Assembly (NCBI RefSeq): GCF_000805335.1
Contig: NZ_KN708638.1
Coordinates: forward strand, 866,352 to 930,351
Length of the DNA: 64,000 nt
Direction of reading: 5' to 3'
Origin: Streptomyces sp. CT34
GTDB taxonomy: Bacteria > Actinomycetota > Actinomycetes > Streptomycetales > Streptomycetaceae
A model generated the notes under the pieces. That model saw nothing but the letters and a program-made list of their open reading frames with translations, was not told the origin of the DNA and ran no database searches. A program made the translations under genes and the position numbers. This document shows, one piece after another, positions 7,931 through 16,394 of the stretch. Position 1 is the stretch's first letter, and the number at the start of each line of letters is the position of its first letter.

Positions 7931-8716
7931 TCAGTGCGGACCGGAGTTCGTGGACGGCATCCGGCTCCGGGGGCCGCGAAGGTGGGGGCGTATCCGGTCG
8001 AGGAGGACGAGGGCGAGGGCCAGGACGTAGAAGGCCAGGGCGAAGACGACGGCGTTGGTGGCGACGCCGGCATAGCCGTGGAGGTCGACGTCGAGGAAGG
8101 GGTAGGGGTATCGGCCGTTGGTGCCGGGGGCGAGGAGGGCGCCGCGGACGAGGGCGAAGGGTAGGTAGAGGACGGGGTAGGCGAGCCACTGCCAGGCGTA
8201 GCGGAGCGGGAAGGCGCCGGGGGTGGTGAGGACGAGCCAGTCGAGGACGGCGGCGAGCGGGGTCACGGTGTGGAGGAGCTGACTGGCGGCCGTTTCGAGG
8301 GGGGTTCGGTGGCTGGTCATGGAGAAGCCACTGGAGTCGTTCGACAGTACGAAGTGGAAGACGAGCCCTGTGATGCAGATGTAGAGCAGCGCTGCGCCGG
8401 TGATCCGCGGGGAGAGGGCGGGACGCCCGGTCCAGGCGCGGTGGGCGGACCAGGCGAAGACGAGGGCCAGCAGGATGTTGGACTGGATCGTGAAGTAACT
8501 GAAGAGCCGGCCCGGGTCGTGGGAGGCGATCGTGTCCAGGACGATGCCGGTCACCGCGGTCAGGACCACGAGCACGCGGAAGGCCACCGCGACGGTGCGG
8601 CGGCCTCCGGAGGAGGGTGCGAGAACGGCCGACGCGTCGGGCAGGCCGGACGGGGCCGTGGATGCGGTGGAGGTGGCAAAGGCCGTAGAGGCGGTGGGGG
8701 GTGTCGGATCAAGCAT
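7931..8716 (-). CDS. Pr6Pr-type polytopic membrane protein
   Basis: The protein has 261 residues and about six membrane helices. Recognisable segments are LFSYFTIQSNILLALVF (about 75-92), LLYICITGLVFHFVL, LLHTVTPLAAVLDWLV and GRYPYPFLDVDLHGY. This pattern fits the Pr6Pr family, related to the FAR-17a/AIG1 superfamily; the conserved N in FTIQSN and H in LLHTVTP are present. The in-frame extension to 8863 is rejected: ATG 8716 has a GGTGG-type site and a low-complexity Thr/Ser/Ala N-terminus. Role unknown, possibly membrane lipid or ester hydrolysis by analogy with AIG1-like enzymes. Confidence 0.75.
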   Translation of the reverse strand: MLDPTPPTASTAFATSTASTAPSGLPDASAVLAPSSGGRRTVAVAFRVLVVLTAVTGIVLDTIASHDPGRLFSYFTIQSNILLALVFAWSAHRAWTGRPALSPRITGAALLYICITGLVFHFVLSNDSSGFSMTSHRTPLETAASQLLHTVTPLAAVLDWLVLTTPGAFPLRYAWQWLAYPVLYLPFALVRGALLAPGTNGRYPYPFLDVDLHGYAGVATNAVVFALAFYVLALALVLLDRIRPHLRGPRSRMPSTNSGPH

Positions 8717-9178
8717 TGGTCCACCGTACGGCCCGGCTCCGGGACGACCGCCCCGGACTGCCGGGTCAGGCGCGGGGCACGAGGGTACGGAGCATGGCCT
8801 GGTGGCCTGGGTGCCGACTGAGGGGCACAACCGTACCGACCGGCTGGAGAGCGACTCCGGCAAGCAACTGGCGGTCGCCTTGGCACGACCGTCGATCGTA
8901 GTGAGACGTCTCGGTATCCCGGCGGGCCGTTGCTCCTTTCACCCCCGGAAATGGACTCCACCGAATACCCGCGCCCGGACACGGTGAAGGCCGTCATGTC
9001 CGCGTTCTCACGCGACTTCGTCGCCGGGTCACCGCCACCACCGGGCGCTGCAGGTCCGGCAAATACTCCCGCCTGAACCGGAGGCCCTCAACATCGAACA
9101 TCCAGCCCCGCCACAGCATGCGCCGGAACTCATCGAGAAGCGCTGCTCTTCGACACGGCCAGCGCCATGTTCAACTGG
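8717..9178. other. Gap with no supported gene
   Basis: No credible gene is seen. A minus-strand stretch of about 40 codons around 9000-9120 (containing MFDVEGLRFRREYLP) has coding-like composition and may be a fragment of an unrecognised gene. Confidence 0.4.
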
Positions 9179-9433
9179 TCAGACGAAATAGAGGCGTTCG
9201 AGTTCGTCGCTGTCGGCTGACCTGGTGTAGAGGGTGCCGCCGTCTTGCGTGACCTTCTCCAGGTAGGCGTAGATCTGTAGAGCCCGGTTGATGGTGTCGG
9301 TCTTGGTGTCGCCGGTGAGCTTGACGGCCTGGTCCAGTGCCATGGCCGCCTTGGGGGCGAGGTTGACGGTGATACGCGTCGGGCCGGCGCTCTGCCACTC
9401 CTGGGCAGCGGCTCCCTTGTGCGAGGTGGACAT
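9179..9433 (-). CDS. Small ribbon-helix-helix-like protein
   Basis: This 84-residue protein contains a single-strand-then-two-helix pattern (TRITVNLAPKAAMALDQAV, then TKTDTINRALQIYAYLEKV, about residues 19-60) typical of ribbon-helix-helix DNA-binding proteins such as CopG-type antitoxins. The acidic C-terminus (SADSDELERLYFV) could bind a partner, but no adjacent toxin gene is present. ATG 9433 has a purine-rich GGGGAAG site. It may be a small autoregulator; the family call rests on pattern only. Confidence 0.65.
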   Translation of the reverse strand: MSTSHKGAAAQEWQSAGPTRITVNLAPKAAMALDQAVKLTGDTKTDTINRALQIYAYLEKVTQDGGTLYTRSADSDELERLYFV

Positions 9434-9490
9434 GTGACGGCTTCCCCTTCGTCCGATCCGTCCGCGGCCTGACCTGACCAGACCCCTACA

Positions 9491-9537
9491 GCATCCAAGA
9501 TGCCCGATCGTACATACGCTGTCAAGCAATCGTATGG
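9491..9537. promoter_or_regulatory. Candidate operator elements upstream of RHH gene
   Basis: Between the RHH gene and the gene at 9735 lie a perfect GCATC-caa-GATGC inverted repeat (9491-9503) and two related half sites, ATCGTACATACG and ATCGTATGG (about 9507-9537). Autoregulation by the RHH protein is plausible but unproven. Confidence 0.35.
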
Positions 9538-9734
9538 ACACTACGCGCATCATGCATGCACAAGACATGCTTCGCGGATGAACACCGCCCGATGCCGTCA
9601 CCACCGCGTCGGAACTGAGTAACAGTCACGTAAGGGAAGGAAAAGTAAAGTTGATGCACATCGCAGCTGATCGCTAGCGTCGGGGTGTGAGCGGTTTAGG
9701 AGACGGAGGACAGCTGAGGGGAGAAGGACCAGAG

Positions 9735-10178
9735 ATGGCCACCAGGGATCTCGACCTCAGCGTGGAAGAACCCAGCAACCGTGCGGACGCGGCCGTGCTC
9801 AAGGAAAGCACCGGACTGACCTTCAAGTGGGAAATCGGCCCCGCCAAGATGGAAGTCTCCACCGACGAGGCCCAATCCATGTCGCCGTCCGCGATCGGCA
9901 TCGCCATGCTGCTGCTGTCCGCGGGAAGCAGCGTGCCGGCCGTGGTCCTCGCCCTGGCCAACGAGTTCCTGCACGCCCCTGCCGTGCTGATGGCCATCGG
10001 ATCGATCGCGCTGTTCCTGGTGGTCTTCGCCACCGGCACGCTGCTGATGCTGCACGGCGGGGCAGTCGGGAAGTCCCCGCACGCCCCCGCCTCTGCGGAC
10101 CGCCCGGCCTCGAACAGCAGGCGCACGCGGCCGTTTCGGCGCCGGCCGCACCGCTCCGCATCGCATCGCTCCCGCTGA
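9735..10178 (+). CDS. Small two-helix membrane protein, hypothetical
   Basis: The protein has 147 residues: a charged N-terminus, two membrane helices (about 58-78 IGIAMLLLSAGSSVPAVVLA and about 88-110 AVLMAIGSIALFLVVFATG) and a strongly basic Arg/Ser-rich tail. ATG 9735 follows GGGAGAAGG, so the in-frame GTG 9687 is rejected. It is divergent from the RHH gene and not recognised. Confidence 0.6.
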   Translation: MATRDLDLSVEEPSNRADAAVLKESTGLTFKWEIGPAKMEVSTDEAQSMSPSAIGIAMLLLSAGSSVPAVVLALANEFLHAPAVLMAIGSIALFLVVFATGTLLMLHGGAVGKSPHAPASADRPASNSRRTRPFRRRPHRSASHRSR

Positions 10179-10280
10179 CACCGCGCCGGCGGGCCGACCG
10201 CAGCCGTCGTGGACTCGCTGTCGGTCATGTGCGAGAGGCCCGAGTGTGATCAGCAGCCGGGGATAGGAACACCACGCCCC

Positions 10281-10565
10281 TCACCTGCGCCGCCCGCCCG
10301 GGCTGCGCAGCGCGCGGGCGATCTCGGCGATCGAGCGGAGGATGGCGGCGCGGTGCCGCGGCCGGGAACCGCGGAGGGCCTGACGGGCGATCAGTACGAG
10401 TGAGAGAGCGATGACGGCGGCGGTCAGCGCGACCGTGCACACCTGCGCGGCCAGCACGTCACGCAGAATCCGGGCAACCGAACCGGCGGCGCCGTGCTCC
10501 CTCTCGGCTGTCGCGGCCGTCGCAATCGTCGCGGCCATCACGGACTTGTCGGCCATCGTGAACAT
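10281..10565 (-). CDS. Small single-helix membrane protein
   Basis: This 94-residue protein has one membrane helix (VCTVALTAAVIALSLVLIA, about 42-60) and a very basic C-terminus, suggesting a cytosolic tail. GGAG lies five bases before ATG 10565, and third positions are about 80% G/C. It is divergent from the HTH-NTPase gene at 10773, with about 200 bp between, and may share its regulation. Function unknown. Confidence 0.5.
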   Translation of the reverse strand: MFTMADKSVMAATIATAATAEREHGAAGSVARILRDVLAAQVCTVALTAAVIALSLVLIARQALRGSRPRHRAAILRSIAEIARALRSPGGRRR

Positions 10566-10772
10566 CACTACTCCGGTGGTTGGGTGCCGTGCGGGACGGA
10601 TCGGGCCCATGGCACCTGTCCACCGCCGTGTCCATCGACCTTGCGAACTGAGTTTGGACAGGCGGAGGTTGGCGTTGCAGGTGACGGCCGTATGCTGGCG
10701 TTCTTCCCATGTGTGCATGGCGGACTCGTTGGACAGCTGGCGAGGGGGCAGGCCGGACCGGCCGGTGATGGC

Positions 10773-13001
10773 ATGGCGGATGACGGCAGCGCGGCGGCGC
10801 TGGAGGAAGAGTTCTTCGACGATCTCAGGCGGGTGGAGCGACTGCGCCGGCGGTTGCCTTCCGGGGTGCGCCCCTCTCTGCGCGACCTCGCCAAAGGCAC
10901 CGGGCGTTCGCACAACACGCTCGACAACTGGTTGAGCGGAAAGGCGTTCCCGTCGGACGGGGAGGAACTTGTCGGGCTGATCGCCGGGATCGGGCGGGCG
11001 GCCACCCGCGCCGGCGTCGCCGGCGGTGTCGCGGCGCTGCTCGACGCCGGCCGGTGGCGGGAGCGGCACGCCGCCGTCAATCGGGCCCGTTTGCGGGAGG
11101 CGGAGGTGGCGCGGCAGGGCCGGCAGGCCGCCGTGGATCTGGCCGGTGCGGAAGTCCGTGCCCGGCGGGGAGCGGTGGCCGATCCGCCGCAGCGCCTGGG
11201 TGCCTGGTCGGCGGCTCGGTTGCGGGTCCACCCGGCCATCTCCGGGACCGCGGCGGGGACTTCCGGCTTCGTCCTGCCCCGCTATGTGTCCCGCCCGCAC
11301 GACCGGCAGTTGCGCGAGGCACTGCGTACCGCTGCCGCCGGTGGCCGGGCGGCGCTGCTGGTGGTGCGTGGCGGCTCGTGCACCGGCAAGACCCGCACCG
11401 CCTACGAAGCCGTGCGTCATATCCCCGCCCTGGCCGATTGGGACCTCGTGTTCCCGCGCACCGCGGCGAGTGCCCTGGAGGTCCTGTCCGCCGGTGTGTT
11501 CACCCCGCGTACGGTGTTGTGGCTCGACGACGCGCATCGGCTCCTGGCCGGGCCGGACGGTGAGACCCTCGCCGCCGCGCTGCTCTCCCGTCTTTCCCGG
11601 CCCGGCCCCGCGATCGTCGTGGCCACGTTGTGGGATGCCGCCTTCGCCGACCTGACCGCGCCCCCTCGGGAACGTACCTTCGGCAGCGTGGACCCGCACC
11701 GTCAGGCCGGTGAGCTCCTGACGGGCGCCGCCGCTGTCGTACGCGTCCCGGCCGCCTTCGGTGCGGCCGAGCTGACGGCGTTGGACACCCTCGGGGGCGA
11801 CCCCGCGCTGACGGCGGCCCGGAGTTCGTCCCGGGACGGGAGGATCACCCAGACCCTCGCCGCCGGCCTTCAGCTCGTGGACCGCTACGAATCGGCCGAC
11901 GAGCCGCCCGCCTGCTTCGCCCGTGCGCTGGTCACCGCCGCCATGGACGCCTCCCGGCTCGGCTGGCACGGACCGCTGCCCGACGGCTTCCTGCGCGACG
12001 CGGCCCCCGGGTACCTCGACGGCGAGCAGCGCACCGCGGCCGGCCCCGACTGGTTCGCCACCGCCCTCGACGACGCCCGCGTGCAGGTCCAGCGCGTTGC
12101 CGCGGCCCTGGAGCCGGTCCCCTCGCCCGGCGGTATGGGGGCGCAGCCGGGGGTCTCGCGGCTGGCCGACTATCTCGACGCCCACGGCCGCGCCACCCGG
12201 GAGCACATCTGCCCTCCCCCGTCCTTCTGGAGCGCCGCCGCCGACCACATCAGGGGCGCGGGGCAACTCGCCCGGCTGAGCCGGGAGGCCGAGGCGCGGG
12301 GCCGTCACCAGGACGCCGAGCGGCTGGCCCAATTGGCCGCCGCTGCGGGTGACTTCGCCACCTACGCCGTTCTGGCCGAGATGCGGGAGCGGGCCGGAGA
12401 GCGGTCGGGCGCGGAGCGGCTCGCCCGACTTGCCGCGGACGCGGGCGATGCGGGCTGCTATGCGGCGCTGGCCTGGATGCGCGAGCGGACCGGAGACCAC
12501 GAGGGGGCCGAACATCTGGCCCGGATGGCGGGACAGGCCGGAAACCCCGACGCACTGCGGGACTTGGCCGAACGGCGGGAGCAGTCCGGGGAGCTGCGCG
12601 GTGCAGAGCGCTTGGCGCGGCTGGCGGTCAAGGCCGGTGCGCGCGATGCGCTGCGCACGCTCGCCAGAGGACGAGAACTCATCGGCGACCACGAGCGCGC
12701 GGAGCGCCTGTTCGCGCTGGCCGCCGAGGCGGGAAGTCTGCGTGCCTACAGCGCACTCGCGCGACTGCGGGAGCTCGCCGGGGACCCCCAGGGCGCGGAA
12801 GCGGCGGCCAGATCGGCGGCCGACGCCGGCCATCCCCGCACCTACACGGCGCTGGCCTGGATGCGCGAACGCGCCGGAGACCACCGGGGCGCCCAGCGCC
12901 TGACCCAACTGGCCGCGGATGCCGGCGACCGCCATGCCTTCCGCGAACTCTCCAGGCTGCGGGAGCGCACCGCTGCCGCGGCGGACGCCGACGACGGCTG
13001 A
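10773..13001 (+). CDS. HTH-NTPase protein with seven C-terminal 32-residue helical repeats
   Basis: The protein has 742 residues. The N-terminus has an HTH-like segment (LRDLAKGTGRSHNTLDNWL, about 37-55). A P-loop NTPase follows, with Walker A GGSCTGKTRTA (about 200) and Walker B VLWLDDAHRLL (about 248). From about residue 497 there are seven consecutive 32-residue units of the form LAxMRERxGDxxGAERLARLAADAG, a TPR- or SEL1-like solenoid. The combination resembles STAND-like signalling or conflict NTPases of Streptomyces. ATG 10773 is chosen because it gives the family-like start (MADDGS); longer starts have poor composition. Effector and target unknown. Confidence 0.75.
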   Translation: MADDGSAAALEEEFFDDLRRVERLRRRLPSGVRPSLRDLAKGTGRSHNTLDNWLSGKAFPSDGEELVGLIAGIGRAATRAGVAGGVAALLDAGRWRERHAAVNRARLREAEVARQGRQAAVDLAGAEVRARRGAVADPPQRLGAWSAARLRVHPAISGTAAGTSGFVLPRYVSRPHDRQLREALRTAAAGGRAALLVVRGGSCTGKTRTAYEAVRHIPALADWDLVFPRTAASALEVLSAGVFTPRTVLWLDDAHRLLAGPDGETLAAALLSRLSRPGPAIVVATLWDAAFADLTAPPRERTFGSVDPHRQAGELLTGAAAVVRVPAAFGAAELTALDTLGGDPALTAARSSSRDGRITQTLAAGLQLVDRYESADEPPACFARALVTAAMDASRLGWHGPLPDGFLRDAAPGYLDGEQRTAAGPDWFATALDDARVQVQRVAAALEPVPSPGGMGAQPGVSRLADYLDAHGRATREHICPPPSFWSAAADHIRGAGQLARLSREAEARGRHQDAERLAQLAAAAGDFATYAVLAEMRERAGERSGAERLARLAADAGDAGCYAALAWMRERTGDHEGAEHLARMAGQAGNPDALRDLAERREQSGELRGAERLARLAVKAGARDALRTLARGRELIGDHERAERLFALAAEAGSLRAYSALARLRELAGDPQGAEAAARSAADAGHPRTYTALAWMRERAGDHRGAQRLTQLAADAGDRHAFRELSRLRERTAAAADADDG

Positions 13002-13120
13002 CAGGGAGGCGAACGGGTCGGCGGCGGAGGCGGCGACCGTGCTCCGCCCCCTTCTCCGTCCCGCCCGCCGTGCGAGCAGGGCCCCGCACGCGGCCGTAAG
13101 GTGCGGCCGTGGTCGAGACG

Positions 13121-13372
13121 ATGTCCGTCACTCCCGCGACGCCTTTGCGCGGTTTCTCGAAGGCAACCAGCGCAAGGCAACCGGCGCTTCGTCGCCGGTA
13201 CGGCCGAGCACCCCGACCAGGACGCGACCCGCCGCGCCGAGGTCGCAGTGGCCCAGCGCTCCTTCGTCGTCCTGCTCGGGTGCTCCGACTCGCGGCCGGC
13301 CGCCGGGATCACCTTCGATAGTGGTCCGGGCGACCTGTACGTGGTTCGCACCGCCGGCCGTGTGAGGGCCGG
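13121..13372 (+). pseudogene. Broken beta-carbonic anhydrase gene
   Basis: Three frames together encode the N-terminal half of a beta-carbonic anhydrase: MSVTPAT, then DAFARFLEGN, then NRRFVAGTAEHPDQD and FVVLLGCSDSRPAAGITFD and VVRTAGRV. The zinc/catalytic CSDSR motif is intact, but the downstream His-x-x-Cys zinc ligands are gone. The second shift coincides with a 14-bp tandem duplication (13160-13173 and 13174-13187, 13 of 14 identical). A truncated pseudogene beyond reasonable doubt. Confidence 0.8.
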
Positions 13373-13411
13373 CGTGACCCCCCGCTCCCCCGGCCACGCC
13401 GGCCTGCCGGG

Positions 13412-13648
13412 TCATCGTGCGCCTCCCTTCGTCTCCGCCGAGTACGCGGGAGTCATGGCGAAGTGGCAGGTCAGACAGGTGAGTTCGCGGGCCGGTCGGG
13501 ACAGCGTCGACTGTCCGACACCGGCCAGGTGATGGCCGGGTTCCAGGGCGACATGGCAATGTCGCATGCAGACGCCGACACCGCAGTGGTGGCACACCCC
13601 CACGGCATCGACGACCTCCTCGGCCCATGCGCAGTCGAAGCACTTCAT
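13412..13648 (-). CDS. DUF2180 family zinc-binding small protein
   Basis: This 78-residue protein begins MKCFDCAWAEE and continues GVCHHCGVGVCMRHCHVA, with several Cys and His residues spaced as in DUF2180, plus LTCLTC near the end. It probably binds one or two zinc ions. ATG 13648 gives the family start; a longer frame to 13717 is not family-like. DUF2180 genes are often found near universal-stress and SPW-type genes in Streptomyces, as here. Role unknown. Confidence 0.8.
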   Translation of the reverse strand: MKCFDCAWAEEVVDAVGVCHHCGVGVCMRHCHVALEPGHHLAGVGQSTLSRPARELTCLTCHFAMTPAYSAETKGGAR

Positions 13649-13768
13649 GGGACTCACCCGCCTCCCGCGTACCTGCGCGGACCTTTTCACGGATCGGAAA
13701 ACTGTTGCGTGCGGCATTGGTTGCCCACGCAGAGGAATGTCCTGCCGCCGACCGGTCGCGGCGGCGGG

Positions 13769-14081
13769 TCAACCGCCGCGCCCTGTGCGGCGGCGCGCGG
13801 TGAGCCATGGCGTTGCGGAGGCGATCGCCATGGCCCCGGCCGCCCACAGCGCGGCCAGCGCTCTGGACCAGGCAGCCGACGGCGAGCAGTACCGCACTCA
13901 CCGCCACCGCCGTCCAGGCCATCACCGCGGTGGCCCGGCGACGCAGTGCCAGGACCGGCCGCCGATGCCTGCGGAGGGTCTCGCCGAAGGTGCTGAGCAG
14001 CAGGGCGAGGTCGGGGTCCTCCGCCATGAAGCCCTGCTCGATCTCGGCGAGCACCCGTCGGTCACGCATGGGCAGCGTCAC
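13769..14081 (-). pseudogene. DUF3040 membrane protein gene with a frameshift
   Basis: The first about 70 codons match DUF3040 (LPMRDRRVLAEIEQGF, AEDPDLALLLSTF, then membrane helix AVAVSAVLLAVGCL). The expected second helix (RALAALWAAGAMAIASATPW) is in another frame and ends at TGA 13771-13769. A one- or two-base indel near 13866-13876 therefore breaks the gene. In the original frame translation continues into unrelated sequence. Either real decay or a base-calling error; neighbours show the same kind of damage. Confidence 0.7.
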
Positions 14082-14122
14082 GCTCGCCTCCTTCCGGAGC
14101 CCGCGTCGCTTCCGGCCGGACC

Positions 14123-14237
14123 AGGCCCTGTCGTCGAACTCCCGCCTGCCGGCCGTCGCCCGGCACGCCGAGAGCGCGCACCGAACGCCGCCCGGCCCGC
14201 CCTTCGGGCGGACGACGGGAGTTTGACGACAGGACCT
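14123..14237. repeat. MITE-like element with 21-bp terminal inverted repeats
   Basis: The ends AGGCCCTGTCGTCGAA... (14123-14143) and ...TTTGACGACAGGACCT (14217-14237) are inverted copies matching at 19 of 21 positions, about 73 bp apart. The interior has an extra GC-rich hairpin (CCGCCC-TTCG-GGGCGG-like near 14200). There is no coding capacity. The right end touches the stop codon of the SPW gene. A related half copy lies at 52433-52478. The form fits a miniature inverted-repeat transposable element, though a terminator role is also possible. Confidence 0.65.
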
Positions 14238-14694
14238 AGGCGGCCGACTTCCGACCGCCCTCGGCTCCCATCGCCATGCGTGTGCCGGCCAGCCCGAGGG
14301 CCAGGGTGACGGCCCCGATCCAGACGTTGTTCCAGATCAGTCCGGCACTCGCGCTGTGCCCGGCGGTCACGACCCAGGGGGAGATGACCAGCCAGACGCC
14401 GATCACCGCGCAGGTCCAGGTCAGCTGGTACATGCGCTCCGGTGCCCGGATCAGCCCGAGGCCGATCACGGCCAGCACCAGGCCGATGACGAGGTTGTTC
14501 ACCGTCAGTTCGGGGCTCGTCGCGTGGAAGTGCACCACCCACGGCGAGATCGCCGCGTACATCCCGGTGAGGAGCACGATCCCGTCGAGGGCGGCAGCTT
14601 GGCGTCCGGAGACCAGCCGTGCGTAGCGCTCCCGCATCTCGGCAACGTCGGGATGGCTGGTGATGTCTGTGGTGTGGTGAGAGAGGTCCGACAT
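14236..14694 (-). CDS. SPW repeat membrane protein
   Basis: This 152-residue protein has four membrane helices and two copies of the SPW signature (AAISPWVVHF about 48 and VISPWVV about 105), as in PF03779. The soluble N-terminus (about 35 residues) contains EMRERYARLVSG. Such proteins are common in actinobacteria and have no established function. The start at ATG 14694 is supported by the downstream family match. Its TAG stop overlaps the end of the MITE-like element. Confidence 0.9.
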   Translation of the reverse strand: MSDLSHHTTDITSHPDVAEMRERYARLVSGRQAAALDGIVLLTGMYAAISPWVVHFHATSPELTVNNLVIGLVLAVIGLGLIRAPERMYQLTWTCAVIGVWLVISPWVVTAGHSASAGLIWNNVWIGAVTLALGLAGTRMAMGAEGGRKSAA

Positions 14695-14782
14695 TCGAAT
14701 CGCTTCCCCTCGTATGCCTCGATTGACCTCAACTCCACCATATCATTGCACTCTGCAATAATGCAGGTGTGCGAGGCCGCGG

Positions 14783-15328
14783 TCACAGGTTCAGGACGAT
14801 GGCTGCGCCGATGCCACCGAGGATGAGGGCGAAGGCCCCGTACCGCCAGCCGCCGTTGCGCCAGGGGAAGAAGTGGTCGAGGGAGAGGGCGCCGGGGCCG
14901 ATGGTGGCCACACCGAGCACGACCAGAGCGATGACCAGGGGGTATTCGATGCCGCCTTCGGTCGACCACAGGCCGTTCGGCGAGGTGACCGTCATGGCGT
15001 TGATCAGTACGCCGATGAGTGCGGCGGCGGCCAATGGCGTCAGCAGCCCCACGGCCACACCCAGGCCGCCGAGCAGCTCGGAGGCGCCGGCGATGCCGGC
15101 GAAGATGGTGCCAGGGTGGTACCCGAGTGCCTCGAAGCCCTTGCCGGTGGCCTGGATCCCGTGGCCGCCGAACAGGCCGAACAGTTTCTGGGAGCCGTGG
15201 CCGGCCATCAGCAGGCCGACGGGCACTCGCATCAGCAGCACGCCCACGTCCGCGGGGCGCACGGCCGGTGGTGAAGGACCCGCCGCGGCGGTGCCATGGC
15301 GTGCGGTGGGGGTGGTTGGTTGTTCCAT
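14783..15328 (-). CDS. DoxX family membrane protein
   Basis: The protein has 181 residues, with a low-complexity N-terminus and four membrane helices. Family segments are LLMRVPVGLLMAGHGSQKLF (about 33-52), FAGIAGASELLGGLGVAVG and HFFPWRNGGWRYGAFALIL. DoxX-like proteins are linked to redox or thiol stress and quinone-associated electron flow. It lies between the SPW gene and a Cys-rich regulator. ATG 15328 is chosen; the in-frame extension to 15490 does not look coding. Confidence 0.88.
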   Translation of the reverse strand: MEQPTTPTARHGTAAAGPSPPAVRPADVGVLLMRVPVGLLMAGHGSQKLFGLFGGHGIQATGKGFEALGYHPGTIFAGIAGASELLGGLGVAVGLLTPLAAAALIGVLINAMTVTSPNGLWSTEGGIEYPLVIALVVLGVATIGPGALSLDHFFPWRNGGWRYGAFALILGGIGAAIVLNL

Positions 15329-15555
15329 GGCGGGTTCACCTGCACTTCGGTGACGCCCGTTGGCGAACGCCGCGATCGGACGGGCGCCGGTGAGATGGGG
15401 CACGCAACGGGTGATGCGTACGCAGCGGGGATGGGACGGGCCCGCGCCCCGGCGAGGTGGTCCGGACCCTGGCCCGGCCCACCACACCACCGATACTTCT
15501 CCTTCTGCCTGGCAAGGTCCAGGGGGTAGCGGAAAATTCCGCTGGCGCTTTCGGG

Positions 15556-16311
15556 CTACGGCTGTTTCTCGGGTCGGCGGTCACCGGCCGCTTCGGAGCC
15601 GTCGCCTCCGTTTGCCGCGACGCGGGCGCGCAGCTCGACGCAGCACCGGCCGGCGTGCGGGGCGAGGACGGCGTCGGTGGAGTCGCTGCCCAGGCCCTTG
15701 AGGTAACCGGCCAGGAAGGCCCGGTTGATGTCGCAGACCAGCTCGGGAGCCTTGGCGGCCAGCGGGTGGAACGGGCAGTTGCGCAGCAGAACCAGGGTCG
15801 GGGTGCTGCGTTCGGGCTCGAACCCGAACGCGTCGAGCGTCTCGGTGGCGAGGCTGAGGCCGCGCTCGGCACCCAGCCGGCCGGGACGTGCCCGGACGCG
15901 TTCGGCGGCGCCGATGTTCCTGCCCCGTTCGCCGGCCACGCGCACCGCCGCGTCGTGCGCCGATTCACCGGGGGCCTCGCTGCGCACGGCCTCGGCGAGC
16001 AGGTCGGCCAGCAGCTGGAAGCGGCGTTCGGGGACGCTGACCTCGATCGCTTCGGCGGCAGGTTCGTAGAGCTTCGGGTGCCGGCCGACCTTGCGGATGC
16101 CGGGCGGTGAGGCGTAGTGGGCCCGCAGCAGTCCGGCCGCCACGAGTTTGTCCAGGTGGAAGGCAGCCAGCTTGCGGGAGATGCCCACGCTCGCGGCCAC
16201 CTCCTCACGGGTGAGCGGGCGGTGTTCGCGCCGGATGACGTCGAACATCCGCCGCCGCAGTTCGTCACCCAGGACGGCCAGCGAGGTCAACGAAGCGTCA
16301 TCGAGTCCCAC
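15556..16311 (-). CDS. ArsR-like winged-helix regulator with Cys-rich C-terminus
   Basis: This 251-residue protein has an N-terminal winged helix (LGDELRRRMFDVIRREHRPL, then EEVAASVGISRKLAAFHLDKL, about 14-56) and a C-terminal region with NCPFHPLA, LVCDINR and GRCCVEL. The Cys arrangement resembles the SufR-type regulators (COG2345) that bind an iron-sulfur cluster. It probably controls the divergent DUF2231 gene; a perfect inverted repeat lies between them at 16395-16414. Cluster type and signal are inferred. Confidence 0.82.
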   Translation of the reverse strand: MGLDDASLTSLAVLGDELRRRMFDVIRREHRPLTREEVAASVGISRKLAAFHLDKLVAAGLLRAHYASPPGIRKVGRHPKLYEPAAEAIEVSVPERRFQLLADLLAEAVRSEAPGESAHDAAVRVAGERGRNIGAAERVRARPGRLGAERGLSLATETLDAFGFEPERSTPTLVLLRNCPFHPLAAKAPELVCDINRAFLAGYLKGLGSDSTDAVLAPHAGRCCVELRARVAANGGDGSEAAGDRRPEKQP

Positions 16312-16394
16312 ACAGGCACGCTATCGCACAGATGCGTGGGCGTAACTACGTGCCGGGCGGGCGCTGCCGGTTCCCTTGACCTCCCCGCGAAATA

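Noticed and set aside
10281..12935. 884-codon minus-strand frame opposite the HTH-NTPase
   Set aside because: It mirrors the repeat structure of the plus-strand gene and has no family resemblance; only the last about 94 codons (10281-10565) look like an independent small gene.
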